The position numbers were made by a program, and so were the translations under genes. A stretch of 64,000 nucleotides of DNA from Polyangia bacterium (GTDB taxonomy: Bacteria; Myxococcota_A; Polyangia; Nannocystales; Nannocystaceae), in the NCBI GenBank assembly GCA_030424595.1, contig JAUHWG010000027.1, positions 95,056 through 159,055 of the forward strand, read 5' to 3'. The notes beneath the pieces are model-generated. The model worked only from the letters and a program-made list of their open reading frames with translations. It was not told the origin of the DNA and did no database searches. Shown one piece after another: positions 8,522 through 17,064 of the stretch; within the stretch, counting starts at the first letter, position 1; each line of letters opens with the position of its first letter.

Positions 8522-10062
8522 GACGGCTCCACCTCGCCTATCGGCAGCGCGTCGCCGCGGAAGGCCTGGAGCACCGCGGCGATGTCGTGGTCCATCCGAC
8601 GGTCGGCGTCGACGACGGGGATCGATCCGCGGATCGCCGCATGGATCGCCCGCGACCGTCGATGACAGCCCTCGCCGCGGCGAAGGTCGACGCCTTGGCA
8701 CATCACCAGCACGCCGATCGCCGCCGTCGTCTCCGTCAGATCGAGGATCCGGAGGCAGTCGCGGGCGGCGATCGTGCCCATGCTGACCTTGTCCTGGTTG
8801 TGGCATTCGGTGCTCCGGCTGAAGACGCTCGCCGGCATGGTTAGCTTCAATGCCTCGGCCGTGAGCGCAGACGCGCTGATCTGCATCGCCTTGAAACCGT
8901 GGTGTACGGCCCCCTGCGGGCCGCTTTGCAGGACGAGGTTGGCCGGGAGGCCGTGGCTCATGGTCTCGTTGCAGACGAGCGCTACCTGGCGATCGACGAG
9001 ATCCGCGAGGTTGGCGACCGCCGTCTTGAGCGCGTCGAGGGCGAAGCAGGCGTGCCCCCCGTAGAAGTTCCCGCCGTGGAGGATCTCACCGGTCTCTGGG
9101 TCGACCAGCGGGTTGTCGTTGGCGCTCGACAGCTCGGTCTCGAGGAAGGCGCGCGCCATCGGCAGCGCGTCGACGAGCACGCCGATCACGTGGGGCGCGC
9201 AGCGGATCGAGTAGCGATCCTGGAGCCGCGGCCCGTCGTGGACCCCCGCCGAATACTCGACATCCTCGCGGATCCAGGCGGCGCATCGGCGCTGACCCGG
9301 GTGCGGCTTGGCGGCGAAGAGCCGATCGTCGAAGTGGGCGCGGTTGCCCCGGGTGATGTCGCTGGCCATCGCCGTCAGCGCGGCGCACAGGCGCGCCAAA
9401 CGTCGGGCTCGGACGAACGCGAGGCAGCCGAGCGCGGCCATCACGCTCGTCCCGTTCATCAGGGCCAGGCTCTCCTTGGGCCCGAGCGTCATCGGCCTGA
9501 GGCCCGCCTCCGCCAGCGCAGGCGCGGCGTCGCGGACCTCGCCCCGGTAGGTGCACTCGCGCTCGCCTATCAGGAGGGCGGCCAAGTACGAGAGGGGCGT
9601 CAGATCGCCGCTGGCGCCGACCGAGCCCTCGGCGGGGATCCTCGGCAGCAGGCGATGGTTCAGCAGGTCTCGGAGCCCCGTGAGGAGCTCCCAACGGACC
9701 GCAGACCAGCCGCGGCAGAGCGCCGCGAGGCGGACGGCGACGACCGCTGCGGCCTCGGTCTCGTCCAGGATGCGCCCGGTGCCGCAGCCGTGGAAGCGGA
9801 CGAGGTTGTGCGGCATCGCCTCGACGAGCGCCCCCGGGACCTCGACGACGCAGGAGTCGCCGAAGCCGGTCGTCACCCCGTAGACCGTGCCTCCGGCCTC
9901 CAAGTGCCGTTGGAGGTGACTCGCCCCGCGCTCGATCAACGCCTTGAACGCAGGATCGCCGGAGAGATCCAGCCCAGCCCTGCCCTCGGCCACCGCGACG
10001 ATCGCCTCGATCGTCGGCGGCTCCCCGCCGAAGACCACTCGCGCGCCCGTATCCTCAGCCAT
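8518..10062 (-). CDS. Histidine/tyrosine ammonia-lyase family enzyme (MIO-dependent)
   Basis: Protein of 514 residues, the usual HAL/TAL length. The MIO-forming triad A150-S151-G152 sits in GSVGASGDLTPL, and the active-site Tyr is Y61 in TVYGVTTGFG. In polyene and flexirubin clusters this enzyme usually deaminates tyrosine to 4-coumarate, the aromatic starter. The substrate-selectivity position reads RFHGCGTG (F90-H91), where histidine lyases have Ser-His and classical tyrosine lyases His-Leu, so the amino acid used cannot be fixed from motifs. The start at 10062 (ATG after GGGGCGGGA) overlaps the acyltransferase gene by 8 bp; the longer ORF to 10152 is rejected. Confidence 0.9.
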   Translation of the reverse strand: MAEDTGARVVFGGEPPTIEAIVAVAEGRAGLDLSGDPAFKALIERGASHLQRHLEAGGTVYGVTTGFGDSCVVEVPGALVEAMPHNLVRFHGCGTGRILDETEAAAVVAVRLAALCRGWSAVRWELLTGLRDLLNHRLLPRIPAEGSVGASGDLTPLSYLAALLIGERECTYRGEVRDAAPALAEAGLRPMTLGPKESLALMNGTSVMAALGCLAFVRARRLARLCAALTAMASDITRGNRAHFDDRLFAAKPHPGQRRCAAWIREDVEYSAGVHDGPRLQDRYSIRCAPHVIGVLVDALPMARAFLETELSSANDNPLVDPETGEILHGGNFYGGHACFALDALKTAVANLADLVDRQVALVCNETMSHGLPANLVLQSGPQGAVHHGFKAMQISASALTAEALKLTMPASVFSRSTECHNQDKVSMGTIAARDCLRILDLTETTAAIGVLVMCQGVDLRRGEGCHRRSRAIHAAIRGSIPVVDADRRMDHDIAAVLQAFRGDALPIGEVEPS

Positions 10063-11029
10063 TCCCGCCCCAGAAGTCATAGAAGTTGAACCAGTTGTCC
10101 GGCGCTTGCCGGCAGTAGTGGACGAGCCTGTCCGCGTAGCGCTGAGCCACACCGGCGATCACCTCCTGCCGGCCTCGCCGCGGCAGTTCTAGGCGCTCGC
10201 ACAGCGGCTCGCAATAGAGATCATAGCGGTCGCCCCCGCGGTAGAGGCCGAACGTGAGGTAGATCGGGCACTTGAGCACCGCGGCCATCGTGTAGGGCCC
10301 GACCGGCAGACGCGCGGGAGCGCCGAGGAAGTCGACCGTCGCCGTCTTCTCGTTGACGCCGATCCGATCCCCGAGGATCGCGACCATCTCTCCAGCCTCG
10401 ATCGCCTCCTGGACCGCGAAGATGTAGCTCGGGTCGCCGGGGCGGATCTCGATCACCCGGCCGCGGAAGTCGGCGCCCGCCTCCTCGAGGAAGCGGGTGA
10501 TCATCCGCGCGTTCTGCCAATAGGCGACGATGTTGATCGGAAAGTCCTGGACGCTGCCGACCGCCCGCATCGCCTCGAAGGAGCCGAGATGCGCGCCCAG
10601 GAGGATCGCCCCGCGCCCTGCTTCGTGGAGGCGCTCCAGGTGCTCGACCCCGGTGTGCGTCGTCGAGAAGAGATCGCTGCGACCCCGGACCAAGAAGAGG
10701 CGGTCGAGCGAGGTCTGGGCGAAGCGAAGGAGATGGCTGTAGATCCGCCAAAACCCGATCTTTTTCGGATCTACGCCCTCCAAGCGGGCGAAGTAGGCCC
10801 GAGACGCGCGCCGAGCATCACCGGCGAAGAGCGCATAGTAGAAGATCAGGACCCGGAGGAAGAGGCGCGCCCCTCGGCGCCCAAAGATCCGGGTGAAGAT
10901 CAAGATGAAGCGGATCCCGGCCGCGCTGCCCCGCTCGCGACGCTCCATCCAGGCCCGCTCGGGCGAGGAGCCGCCTTCCTCTGCCGCGCCCGGCTCTCCG
11001 CCTACGCTGCCGGTAGCCGACGATTCCAC
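10055..11029 (-). CDS. LpxL/HtrB-like lysophospholipid acyltransferase
   Basis: Protein of about 324 residues in the membrane acyltransferase family. It has a membrane-proximal N-terminus, the catalytic HX4E motif in GAHLGSFEAMRA, and later blocks PSYIFAVQEAIEAGEMVAILGDR and FLGAPARLPVGPYTMA in outline. In aryl-polyene clusters this acyltransferase attaches fatty acyl chains to the glycolipid head. The start is uncertain: GTG at 11029 has GGAGG 8 bases upstream and would overlap the glycosyltransferase gene by 28 bp; ATG at 10948 is the alternative. The much longer ORF to 11299 is the antisense/overlap shadow of the glycosyltransferase. Confidence 0.85.
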   Translation of the reverse strand: MESSATGSVGGEPGAAEEGGSSPERAWMERRERGSAAGIRFILIFTRIFGRRGARLFLRVLIFYYALFAGDARRASRAYFARLEGVDPKKIGFWRIYSHLLRFAQTSLDRLFLVRGRSDLFSTTHTGVEHLERLHEAGRGAILLGAHLGSFEAMRAVGSVQDFPINIVAYWQNARMITRFLEEAGADFRGRVIEIRPGDPSYIFAVQEAIEAGEMVAILGDRIGVNEKTATVDFLGAPARLPVGPYTMAAVLKCPIYLTFGLYRGGDRYDLYCEPLCERLELPRRGRQEVIAGVAQRYADRLVHYCRQAPDNWFNFYDFWGGNG

Positions 11030-11802
11030 GCGCGGAGCCTCCGCCCCAGACGGACCCACGGGAGCACGAAGATCGCCTGGACCGCCAGGCGGGTGTGCAT
11101 CCACGAGATCCGTAGGTTGTCCCAGAGCATGTCGAAGTGGGTGACCCCGCCCTCGAAGTAGCGGACCGCGGTCGGAAGGTTGATCACTCGGGTCCCGCCC
11201 CAGGCGATCCGCACCGCGATCTCGATGTCGAAGTCCATCCGATCGCCGGTCTTGCCGACGCTCAGCGCGGCCTCCAGCGGGTAGACCCGAAAGCCGCACA
11301 TCGGGTCGTCGATGACCTGTCCCATGGTCTCGAAGTTGGTCCAGAACTGGGTGATCCTGCGGCCGATGAGCCGCGACTTCGGGGCTGTGTCGTCGTAGAT
11401 CGGAGCGCCGAGGATCAGCGCGTCCGGGTTGGCCGCGGCCACCTCGAGGAAGCGCGGGATGTCCTCTAGGGCATGTTGTCCGTCGGCGTCGACCTGGAGC
11501 GCGTGGGTGAAGCCGAGCTCGGCCGCGACGGCGAAGCCGGTCTTGACCGCCGCCCCCTTGCCGCCGTTGACCTCCCGGTGACGGACATGGGCCCGCCCCT
11601 CGACGCCGATACGCTCGACCGCCCTCCGCCCCGCCTCGGCGCTGCCGTCGTCGATGACGACGACGTCGGGGATGAGCTCGCGGATCCGGTCGACCACCTC
11701 CGAGACGGTGTCGGGGTTGTTGTAGGTCGGGACCAACGCGCAGGGACGAAAGACGCCGACCCCGATCTCACGCCCGGCCGCGACCACGATCGCCTCAGCC
11801 AA
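11002..11802 (-). CDS. GT2-family glycosyltransferase
   Basis: Protein of 266 residues with a GT-A fold. It begins ALVPTYNNPDTVSEVV, has VVVIDDGS (nucleotide-binding acidic residues), GGKGAAVKTGF, and the metal-binding ALQVDADGQH (DxD). This layout resembles dolichol-phosphate mannosyltransferase-like GT2 enzymes of polyene clusters, where the enzyme glycosylates the aryl-polyene carrier lipid. A C-terminal hydrophobic and basic region (WMHTRLAVQAIFVLPW) suggests peripheral membrane contact. It overlaps the upstream ligase gene by 8 bp and the downstream acyltransferase. Confidence 0.9.
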   Translation of the reverse strand: MAEAIVVAAGREIGVGVFRPCALVPTYNNPDTVSEVVDRIRELIPDVVVIDDGSAEAGRRAVERIGVEGRAHVRHREVNGGKGAAVKTGFAVAAELGFTHALQVDADGQHALEDIPRFLEVAAANPDALILGAPIYDDTAPKSRLIGRRITQFWTNFETMGQVIDDPMCGFRVYPLEAALSVGKTGDRMDFDIEIAVRIAWGGTRVINLPTAVRYFEGGVTHFDMLWDNLRISWMHTRLAVQAIFVLPWVRLGRRLRAWNRRLPAA

Positions 11803-13654
11803 CCTGCGCCTCCCGGAGGCCGCCCAGGTCGGTGTAGTCGACGACGCCGTCGGTGCAGCGCTCCCCCCCGCGGTCGAGCGCGAAGTGGACCCGCTGCTCG
11901 GGGCGCTCGACCTCGAGGTGGAGGAGGAGCGTCTCCCCTGGCGCGACCGCCTGACGAAGACCGGCGCCCCGCATCCGCCGCGGCCGACCGAGACCGGCGA
12001 CGCGACAGATCACCTGCGAGAGCATCCGAGCGAGCGCTGGGCCTGCGCCGCCGCGATCGACCTCGGAGGGGACCTGGACCGAGATCTCGTGGACCTCACG
12101 CCCACCTCGCCGCCGGACCGCGTGGGAGCGGACGAGGAACGAGCGCTCCGCCGGATAGGTGCGGCGCAGGCGGTAGGTCGCGAGCACCTGCGCAGGCGAG
12201 GCCCGCGGCGGCGAGGGGCTCGGCGCTGTCGCGGCCTCCGACGCCCGCGTCGGGGTAGCGCTGGCGCCCTTGATGTCGAAGGACTCGAGCAGCCGCTGAC
12301 GTCGGAGCTTTCCGTTCGCCTCCCGCGGCAGGCGGTCGACGATCTTGATCCGCCGGGGGACGACGACGGGGTCGAACCACTCGCGAAGTCCGGTCCGCAG
12401 CGCCGCGATCCACTCGCTCGCGCTCCGCCCCTCGTCGCGGGGGGTCGGCGGCCGGACGACGACGGCGGCGATCAGCTCATGCCCCCGCGCGCCGGCGACC
12501 GCGACCGCGGCGATCGCCCCGTCGATGACCCCAGGCAGGGCCAGGAGGCGGTTCTCGACCTCCGCCAGCGACACCCGCTTGCTGCCGATCTTGATGATCC
12601 CGTCGGAGCGCCCGAGGAGGTTGAAGCCCCCCTCGACGAGCTCGATCCGATCGCCGCCGACATAGGGCCGGGCCTCCGCGGCGGGGACGAAGGGCGAGTC
12701 GAGGAGGAGGCGCCCGCGGACGTCGACGTCGACGCGGATCCCCGGGAGCGGTCGCCAGGGCTCCGTGCAGGTCTCCGAGACCCGCCACGCGATCCCGCCG
12801 GTCTCCGACGAGCCGAAGACCTCGGTCGCCCGGATCCCGTGCTTGTCGATCAGGGCGGCGGCGGTCGCCGGAGGGAGCGGCGCGCCGGAGGAGAAGACCC
12901 GCCGCAGCGCCGGCATCGACCCCTCTTCGAGCACCGTCAGCGAGCGCAGGTGGACCGGCACCGAGACCAGGATCGTCGCCCCCCCGCGGCGAGCGGTCGC
13001 GGCGACGGTCTCGGCGTGGAAGGGGGTGTCGCGGATGAAGCTCGCGCCCGCCAAGAGCGGCATCAGGATCCCGAAGAGGAGCCCGTAGATGTGGTGGGGA
13101 GGCACCGTCGCGAGGACCCGCTGCGCGCCGTCGACGTCGAAGGTCTGACCGAGCACCCGCGCCTCGCCGAGGAGCTGCCCCGCGCTCTTGGCACAGGCCT
13201 GATGATCGCCGGTCGTCCCGGATGTGTAGACGGTGGCGATATGACGCGTCTCCGCGATCGGTCGCAGCCGACGCCCGTCCTCGACGCCCTGGGCCTGCGC
13301 CGCCGAATCCGCGAGCCATACGCGGAGGTCTGCCCCCTCGCTCGCGTCGGTGTCGTGGAGCAAGAGGGTCACAGCCGAGCGCCGGCTCAGGTTGCGGACG
13401 ACCTCAGGCTGGGTGTTCGGCGGCAGGGCGACCCCGTGGCCGGCCTCCCACGCAGCGAGCACGCCGACGGCGAAGTGATAGCGATCACCGCAGACGACGA
13501 CGATCTCGCCGCCCTCACGGGCTGGCGGCAGGCGCCCGGCGACGGCGAGCACATCGCGTCGGAGGTCTCCCACGGTCCGCGGACCGGCCTCACCGTCCGC
13601 GACGATCGCATCGTCTGCGTAGGCTGCGAGGGGCTGGAAGGGAGAAGAGCTCAT
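11795..13654 (-). CDS. AMP-dependent acyl/aryl ligase fused to hotdog (dehydratase-like) domain
   Basis: Protein of 619 residues. Residues 1 to ~455 are an ANL-superfamily ligase: P-loop TVYTSGTTG, VFGSSETGG, GRSDGIIKIGSKRVSLAEVE, and the C-terminal catalytic Lys in REANGKLRR. It likely activates the aromatic or acyl starter and loads an ACP. After a Pro/Ala/Ser-rich linker (~460-490), the last ~130 residues look like the FabA/ApeI-type hotdog dehydratase often fused or adjacent in these clusters. However, I do not see the HFPGxPxxPG catalytic motif; the equivalent region reads VPSEVDRGGAGPALARM, so the domain may be inactive. It overlaps both neighbouring genes. Confidence 0.85.
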   Translation of the reverse strand: MSSSPFQPLAAYADDAIVADGEAGPRTVGDLRRDVLAVAGRLPPAREGGEIVVVCGDRYHFAVGVLAAWEAGHGVALPPNTQPEVVRNLSRRSAVTLLLHDTDASEGADLRVWLADSAAQAQGVEDGRRLRPIAETRHIATVYTSGTTGDHQACAKSAGQLLGEARVLGQTFDVDGAQRVLATVPPHHIYGLLFGILMPLLAGASFIRDTPFHAETVAATARRGGATILVSVPVHLRSLTVLEEGSMPALRRVFSSGAPLPPATAAALIDKHGIRATEVFGSSETGGIAWRVSETCTEPWRPLPGIRVDVDVRGRLLLDSPFVPAAEARPYVGGDRIELVEGGFNLLGRSDGIIKIGSKRVSLAEVENRLLALPGVIDGAIAAVAVAGARGHELIAAVVVRPPTPRDEGRSASEWIAALRTGLREWFDPVVVPRRIKIVDRLPREANGKLRRQRLLESFDIKGASATPTRASEAATAPSPSPPRASPAQVLATYRLRRTYPAERSFLVRSHAVRRRGGREVHEISVQVPSEVDRGGAGPALARMLSQVICRVAGLGRPRRMRGAGLRQAVAPGETLLLHLEVERPEQRVHFALDRGGERCTDGVVDYTDLGGLREAQVG

Positions 13655-14274
13655 GACGCCTTGGCCGGCCTGATGATGCGAGCGAGAACCCGATCCGGGA
13701 GGGACTCCCCGAACCTACGAAAGGTCATCTTTCGTACGATGAACTCGACGGTGAAGAGAAGCCCCATCAGGAGATAGCCGAGAAGGCCGGTATAGAACAT
13801 CCACCAGGTCAGGGGCGCGAAGAGGGCGAGCCCCGCGGCGACCGCGGCGTTCGCGACGAAGAAGACGCACCAGACCTTGGTGACCTTGCGGCAGTAGTCC
13901 GGCCCACCCGGCGGAAGCTCCGGCTCCTGCAGCCGCGCCATCCGCTCGACGAGCGATACCGGGCCCCGCAGCGACCCGGCAAAGTGGGCGAGGAGGAGCA
14001 GGTTGACCACCACCGGCAGGGCGAGGAAGAAGCGCGAGTCCCCCAGCGCCGCGCCGGCGCCGATGACCGCGAAGACCGTCAGCGGGACCCGTAGGACCGC
14101 CCAGAGGTCCTCGCGCGGGGCGGCGCGCGCCTTCACTAAAAGACCCGGCACGAGCAGAAGGAGCAGCAAGGCGCCGAGCTGCCGCGACCCCAGGTGGGTC
14201 AGGCCAAAATAGACTGCGAGGGGGTATGCGAGCACCAGGACGGTGTTGACGACGCTAAGGACGATCTTCGTCAT
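13651..14274 (-). CDS. COG4648-type polytopic membrane protein
   Basis: Protein of 207 residues with about five to six hydrophobic helices (for example 8-27, 33-48, 62-80, 84-102, 140-160, 162-185) and a basic C-terminus. This type of small membrane protein stands between the ACP and ligase genes in aryl-polyene operons (COG4648); its function is not known. A 4-bp ATGA overlap with the ligase gene and an 18-bp gap from the ACP gene place it firmly in the operon. Confidence 0.8.
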   Translation of the reverse strand: MTKIVLSVVNTVLVLAYPLAVYFGLTHLGSRQLGALLLLLLVPGLLVKARAAPREDLWAVLRVPLTVFAVIGAGAALGDSRFFLALPVVVNLLLLAHFAGSLRGPVSLVERMARLQEPELPPGGPDYCRKVTKVWCVFFVANAAVAAGLALFAPLTWWMFYTGLLGYLLMGLLFTVEFIVRKMTFRRFGESLPDRVLARIIRPAKAS

Positions 14275-14292
14275 TTCCCGTCGTGCTACCGA

Positions 14293-14586
14293 TCACTCGG
14301 AGGCGCTCGACTTCCCGCGGTGCTCGGCGACGTAGCCGGCGAGGTTGCGGACAGACGCGAAGATCTCGCGGTTCTGGGCGTCGTCGGCCTTGGTCTTGAT
14401 GCCGTAGCGCTTGTGGATGGCCATGGCGAGCTCGAGGACGTCGATCGAGTCGAGGCCGAGGCCGTCGACGAGGAGGGGGGCCTCGCTGTCGATATCGTCC
14501 GGGGACATATCCTGGAGCATCAGCGACTCGATGATCAGCTCTTTGAGCTCCCGCTCGAGATCCGCCTCTGAAGGTGGTGTCGACAT
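14293..14586 (-). CDS. Acyl carrier protein
   Basis: Protein of 97 residues, acidic, with the phosphopantetheine site GLGLDSIDVLEL (attachment Ser in DSI). It follows the ACP pattern of E-rich helix 1, loop with D/E-A-PL, and helix 2 after the Ser. It is the first gene of the leftward operon and presumably carries the polyene chain or its starter. Typical clusters encode two ACPs in tandem; only one is present here. Confidence 0.9.
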   Translation of the reverse strand: MSTPPSEADLERELKELIIESLMLQDMSPDDIDSEAPLLVDGLGLDSIDVLELAMAIHKRYGIKTKADDAQNREIFASVRNLAGYVAEHRGKSSASE

Positions 14587-15004
14587 GGCCGCGGCATCCT
14601 ACGAGCTGCCTGGCATGCCGTCCAGCGCCGCATCCGCGGGACTCGCAGAGCGGAGCGCCAATGCGCCTCACGGGCGCTAGAGCCACGAATCGAACGAAAC
14701 CTCCGGACGACCCGCCGAACACCGGGTGACGACGCTCAGCCGGGGACGTGCTTGCATGTACAGCAGGGCGCTCGCCTGTGCTCCGTCGCACGAACGACGC
14801 CGAGGAGCGTCGACCTCCGCGGCGGGTGCGCGATAGGCGCAACGGGCGCGATGGCTCATCCTGTCGAGATCGCCCGGCGCTCGTCCCGAACCACGTTTCG
14901 TTGTAGTCCGCCTCACCAAGACTTCTCGAAGGGCAGAAATTCCAGCGTAGAGGACCCCTAGCGGACTCTTGTCGAGACATGCGCGATTGTGCAACTTTCC
15001 TCTC
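14587..15004. other. Divergent intergenic region, 418 bp
   Basis: This gap separates the leftward ACP operon from the rightward lipoprotein operon, so it should contain promoters for both. I see no convincing -35/-10 pair, repeat or riboswitch-like structure. A 105-codon minus-strand ORF (14677-14994) has no family resemblance and is not called. Confidence 0.5.
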
Positions 15005-15712
15005 GTGGCGCCTCAACCGGATGAAAACCCCCCAACGCCGACAGTCCGGCTCCTCTGCATTCTCGGACTGACCCTGCTCGGCGCCGGCTGCCAGAGCAGC
15101 GATGACGTCGCGACCTCGGAGGTCGACGCGACGACGACCGCCGCGACGGGCGAGGAGGGCACGAGCTCCACCGGTGAGGCGAGCGACGGCGACGAGACGA
15201 CGACGACCGGCGCCGTCGATGATGACGCGCCCTTCGATCTCGAGCGGGAGAACATCCGCCTCTACCCCTACGCGATCCGCCTGGGCCGCCTCGCACTCCT
15301 CCTCGACCGGCCGCCCGAGGATCCGATCTTCGCCGAGATGCACGCGCGACGCTACGAGCTCGGCGACTACGACTTCTCCCAGAACATCAACCCGGACCTG
15401 ACCTGGAGCACGACCCGCATGGGCCACTGGATCGCCGCCCTCCGCCCGGTCTGCAGCTCGGCGGTGATGAAGGAGCGCTACCCCGAGTTCCCGCAGGGCC
15501 TCCCCGAGCTGATGCACGACGCCTACGGCTACCGGCCGAGCAGCGCCGAGCTCGAGCCCTATCTCGGGCTCTTCGCCGACGCCGAAGATCCCGAAGAGAA
15601 TGACGACGACATCGACAAGGGGACGACCCCCGTCGATCCGATGAGCGCCGCGGTCCGCTACGAGACCGCCTGCATCGCCGTCCTCTCGAGCCTGGAGTTT
15701 GTCGCCCAATGA
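15005..15712 (+). CDS. Lipoprotein of unknown function, first gene of CxxCH/DUF1501 operon
   Basis: Protein of about 235 residues. It has a signal peptide RLLCILGLTLLGAGC with a lipobox Cys, then a ~45-residue Thr/Ser/Asp/Glu/Gly linker (TTTAATGEEGTSSTGEAS), then a ~160-residue conserved-looking domain beginning DLERENIRLYPYAIRLGRL. No family is recognised. The start is uncertain: GTG at 15005 gives a tidy signal peptide, but an in-frame TTG at 14969 is possible; neither has a strong ribosome site. The stop overlaps the next ATG (ATGA), tying it to the CxxCH lipoprotein. Localisation is probably the outer membrane or cell surface. Confidence 0.7.
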   Translation: MAPQPDENPPTPTVRLLCILGLTLLGAGCQSSDDVATSEVDATTTAATGEEGTSSTGEASDGDETTTTGAVDDDAPFDLERENIRLYPYAIRLGRLALLLDRPPEDPIFAEMHARRYELGDYDFSQNINPDLTWSTTRMGHWIAALRPVCSSAVMKERYPEFPQGLPELMHDAYGYRPSSAELEPYLGLFADAEDPEENDDDIDKGTTPVDPMSAAVRYETACIAVLSSLEFVAQ

Positions 15713-17064
15713 GAGCCGCGGCGACAGCCTGGATGACCCTCCTGGGCCTCGGTCTTGGCCTCACGGCCTGCTACACGGGCGACCAGGACGAGAGCGCGTC
15801 GACGCCCGGCACCACGCTCGCGACCGAGACTTCTACCGCTGCAACCGAGAGCGCGACTGAGACCGGCGCGACTGAGAGCGGCGCGACCGAGAGCGGCGCG
15901 ACCGAGACCGGCGCGACCGAGACCGGCGCGACCGCGGGCGACGACGGCGAGCCGGCCGACCCGCTCGCGGAGCTCGACCGCTACAGCGCTGACGATGCCC
16001 GGGCCTACCTGGGCAGCATCGCGCCGATGGTCGTCGGTCGCCTCCTCACCGACGCCGAGCTCAGCCTCATCGACTACTTCGGCGGCCGCGGGATCGTCCC
16101 GGTGCTCGACGGCTGGATCGAGGATGCAGCCTTCCCTGAGACCGTGCGCATGATGATCCAGGTCAAGCTCCACGCGAGCGGAATGACCGACGCGATCGAC
16201 TTTGAGCTACCCGGCAACCTCGCGGCCCAGATCGCCCGTGATGACCTCCCCTTCGCCGAGATCATCACCGCCGATCGCTGTGTCGACGGCGCAGGTGCAG
16301 ACATCGAATGTGACACCGGCGCGCCCTACAACGCGGGCGTTTTGACGACCCGCGCCTACCTCACCGCCAACGCCAGCCGCTTCAACCTCCAGCGCGCGCG
16401 GCGGATGATGTACATCTTCAACTGCTTGCTTTATCCGATGGACACCGTCCTCCAGCCGCCGCTGGCGAAGGACTCGCTGATCCCGATGTTCCGCGCCCTG
16501 ACGCCCGAGGAGCAGACGGTCGAGGAGGCCAAGAGCGGCTTTGGCAACGGCTTCGCCTGCTACAACTGCCACTCGCAGTTCGGCGCCCACGCCCAGCTCT
16601 TCGTCAAGTTCGATCAGCAGGGCCTCTACCGACCCGAGGCGACCGGGCTCCAGGATCCGGAGGACGAGCTCGGACGATCGATCGAAGGGCTCTTCGTCTC
16701 CCACTTCGTCGACTCGATCGCGGCCGAGCAGGAGCTGAGCCAGGTCTTCGGCGAGCCCGTCGCCAACCTCGCCGAGGCGGGCGAGGTCCTGAGCTCACAC
16801 CCGACCTTCACCCAGTGCAGCGCGCGCAACGTGATCGAGTGGACCTTCGGCCTCACCGAGGCGGACGCGGCCACCACAGACCCGGCGCTCCTCGTCGACA
16901 TCGCCGACAGGCTCTTCGCGGAGAGCGTCGAGCCGAGCATCGGCGACATCTTCCGCGCGACCCTCACCCACCCCGACGTGATCGACGTCTTCCTCGACTC
17001 GACGAGCGCCGCCCCGAGCGACCCCCCGAGCGACCCCCCGAGCGACCCTGGAGCCCTGCAATGA
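15709..17064 (+). CDS. CxxCH-containing lipoprotein (DUF1588/DUF1592-like)
   Basis: Protein of 451 residues. The lipobox is GLTAC at residue ~20, followed by a repetitive linker of TESGA/TETGA units (residues ~38-75). The globular part has a single cytochrome-type heme site, FACYNCHSQFG, then a region HPTFTQCSARNVIEW reminiscent of the planctomycete/myxobacterial DUF1592-DUF1588-DUF1585 proteins in which CxxCH segments occur. The C-terminus ends in SDPP repeats. Such proteins usually pair with a DUF1501 or DUF1552 protein, and here the DUF1501-like gene follows with an ATGA overlap. The biochemical role of these pairs is unknown to me. Confidence 0.75.
   Translation: MRAAATAWMTLLGLGLGLTACYTGDQDESASTPGTTLATETSTAATESATETGATESGATESGATETGATETGATAGDDGEPADPLAELDRYSADDARAYLGSIAPMVVGRLLTDAELSLIDYFGGRGIVPVLDGWIEDAAFPETVRMMIQVKLHASGMTDAIDFELPGNLAAQIARDDLPFAEIITADRCVDGAGADIECDTGAPYNAGVLTTRAYLTANASRFNLQRARRMMYIFNCLLYPMDTVLQPPLAKDSLIPMFRALTPEEQTVEEAKSGFGNGFACYNCHSQFGAHAQLFVKFDQQGLYRPEATGLQDPEDELGRSIEGLFVSHFVDSIAAEQELSQVFGEPVANLAEAGEVLSSHPTFTQCSARNVIEWTFGLTEADAATTDPALLVDIADRLFAESVEPSIGDIFRATLTHPDVIDVFLDSTSAAPSDPPSDPPSDPGALQ

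Noticed and set aside
11885..13777. Plus-strand ORF of 630 codons
   Set aside because: Antisense shadow of the AMP ligase gene, whose motifs are unambiguous on the minus strand.
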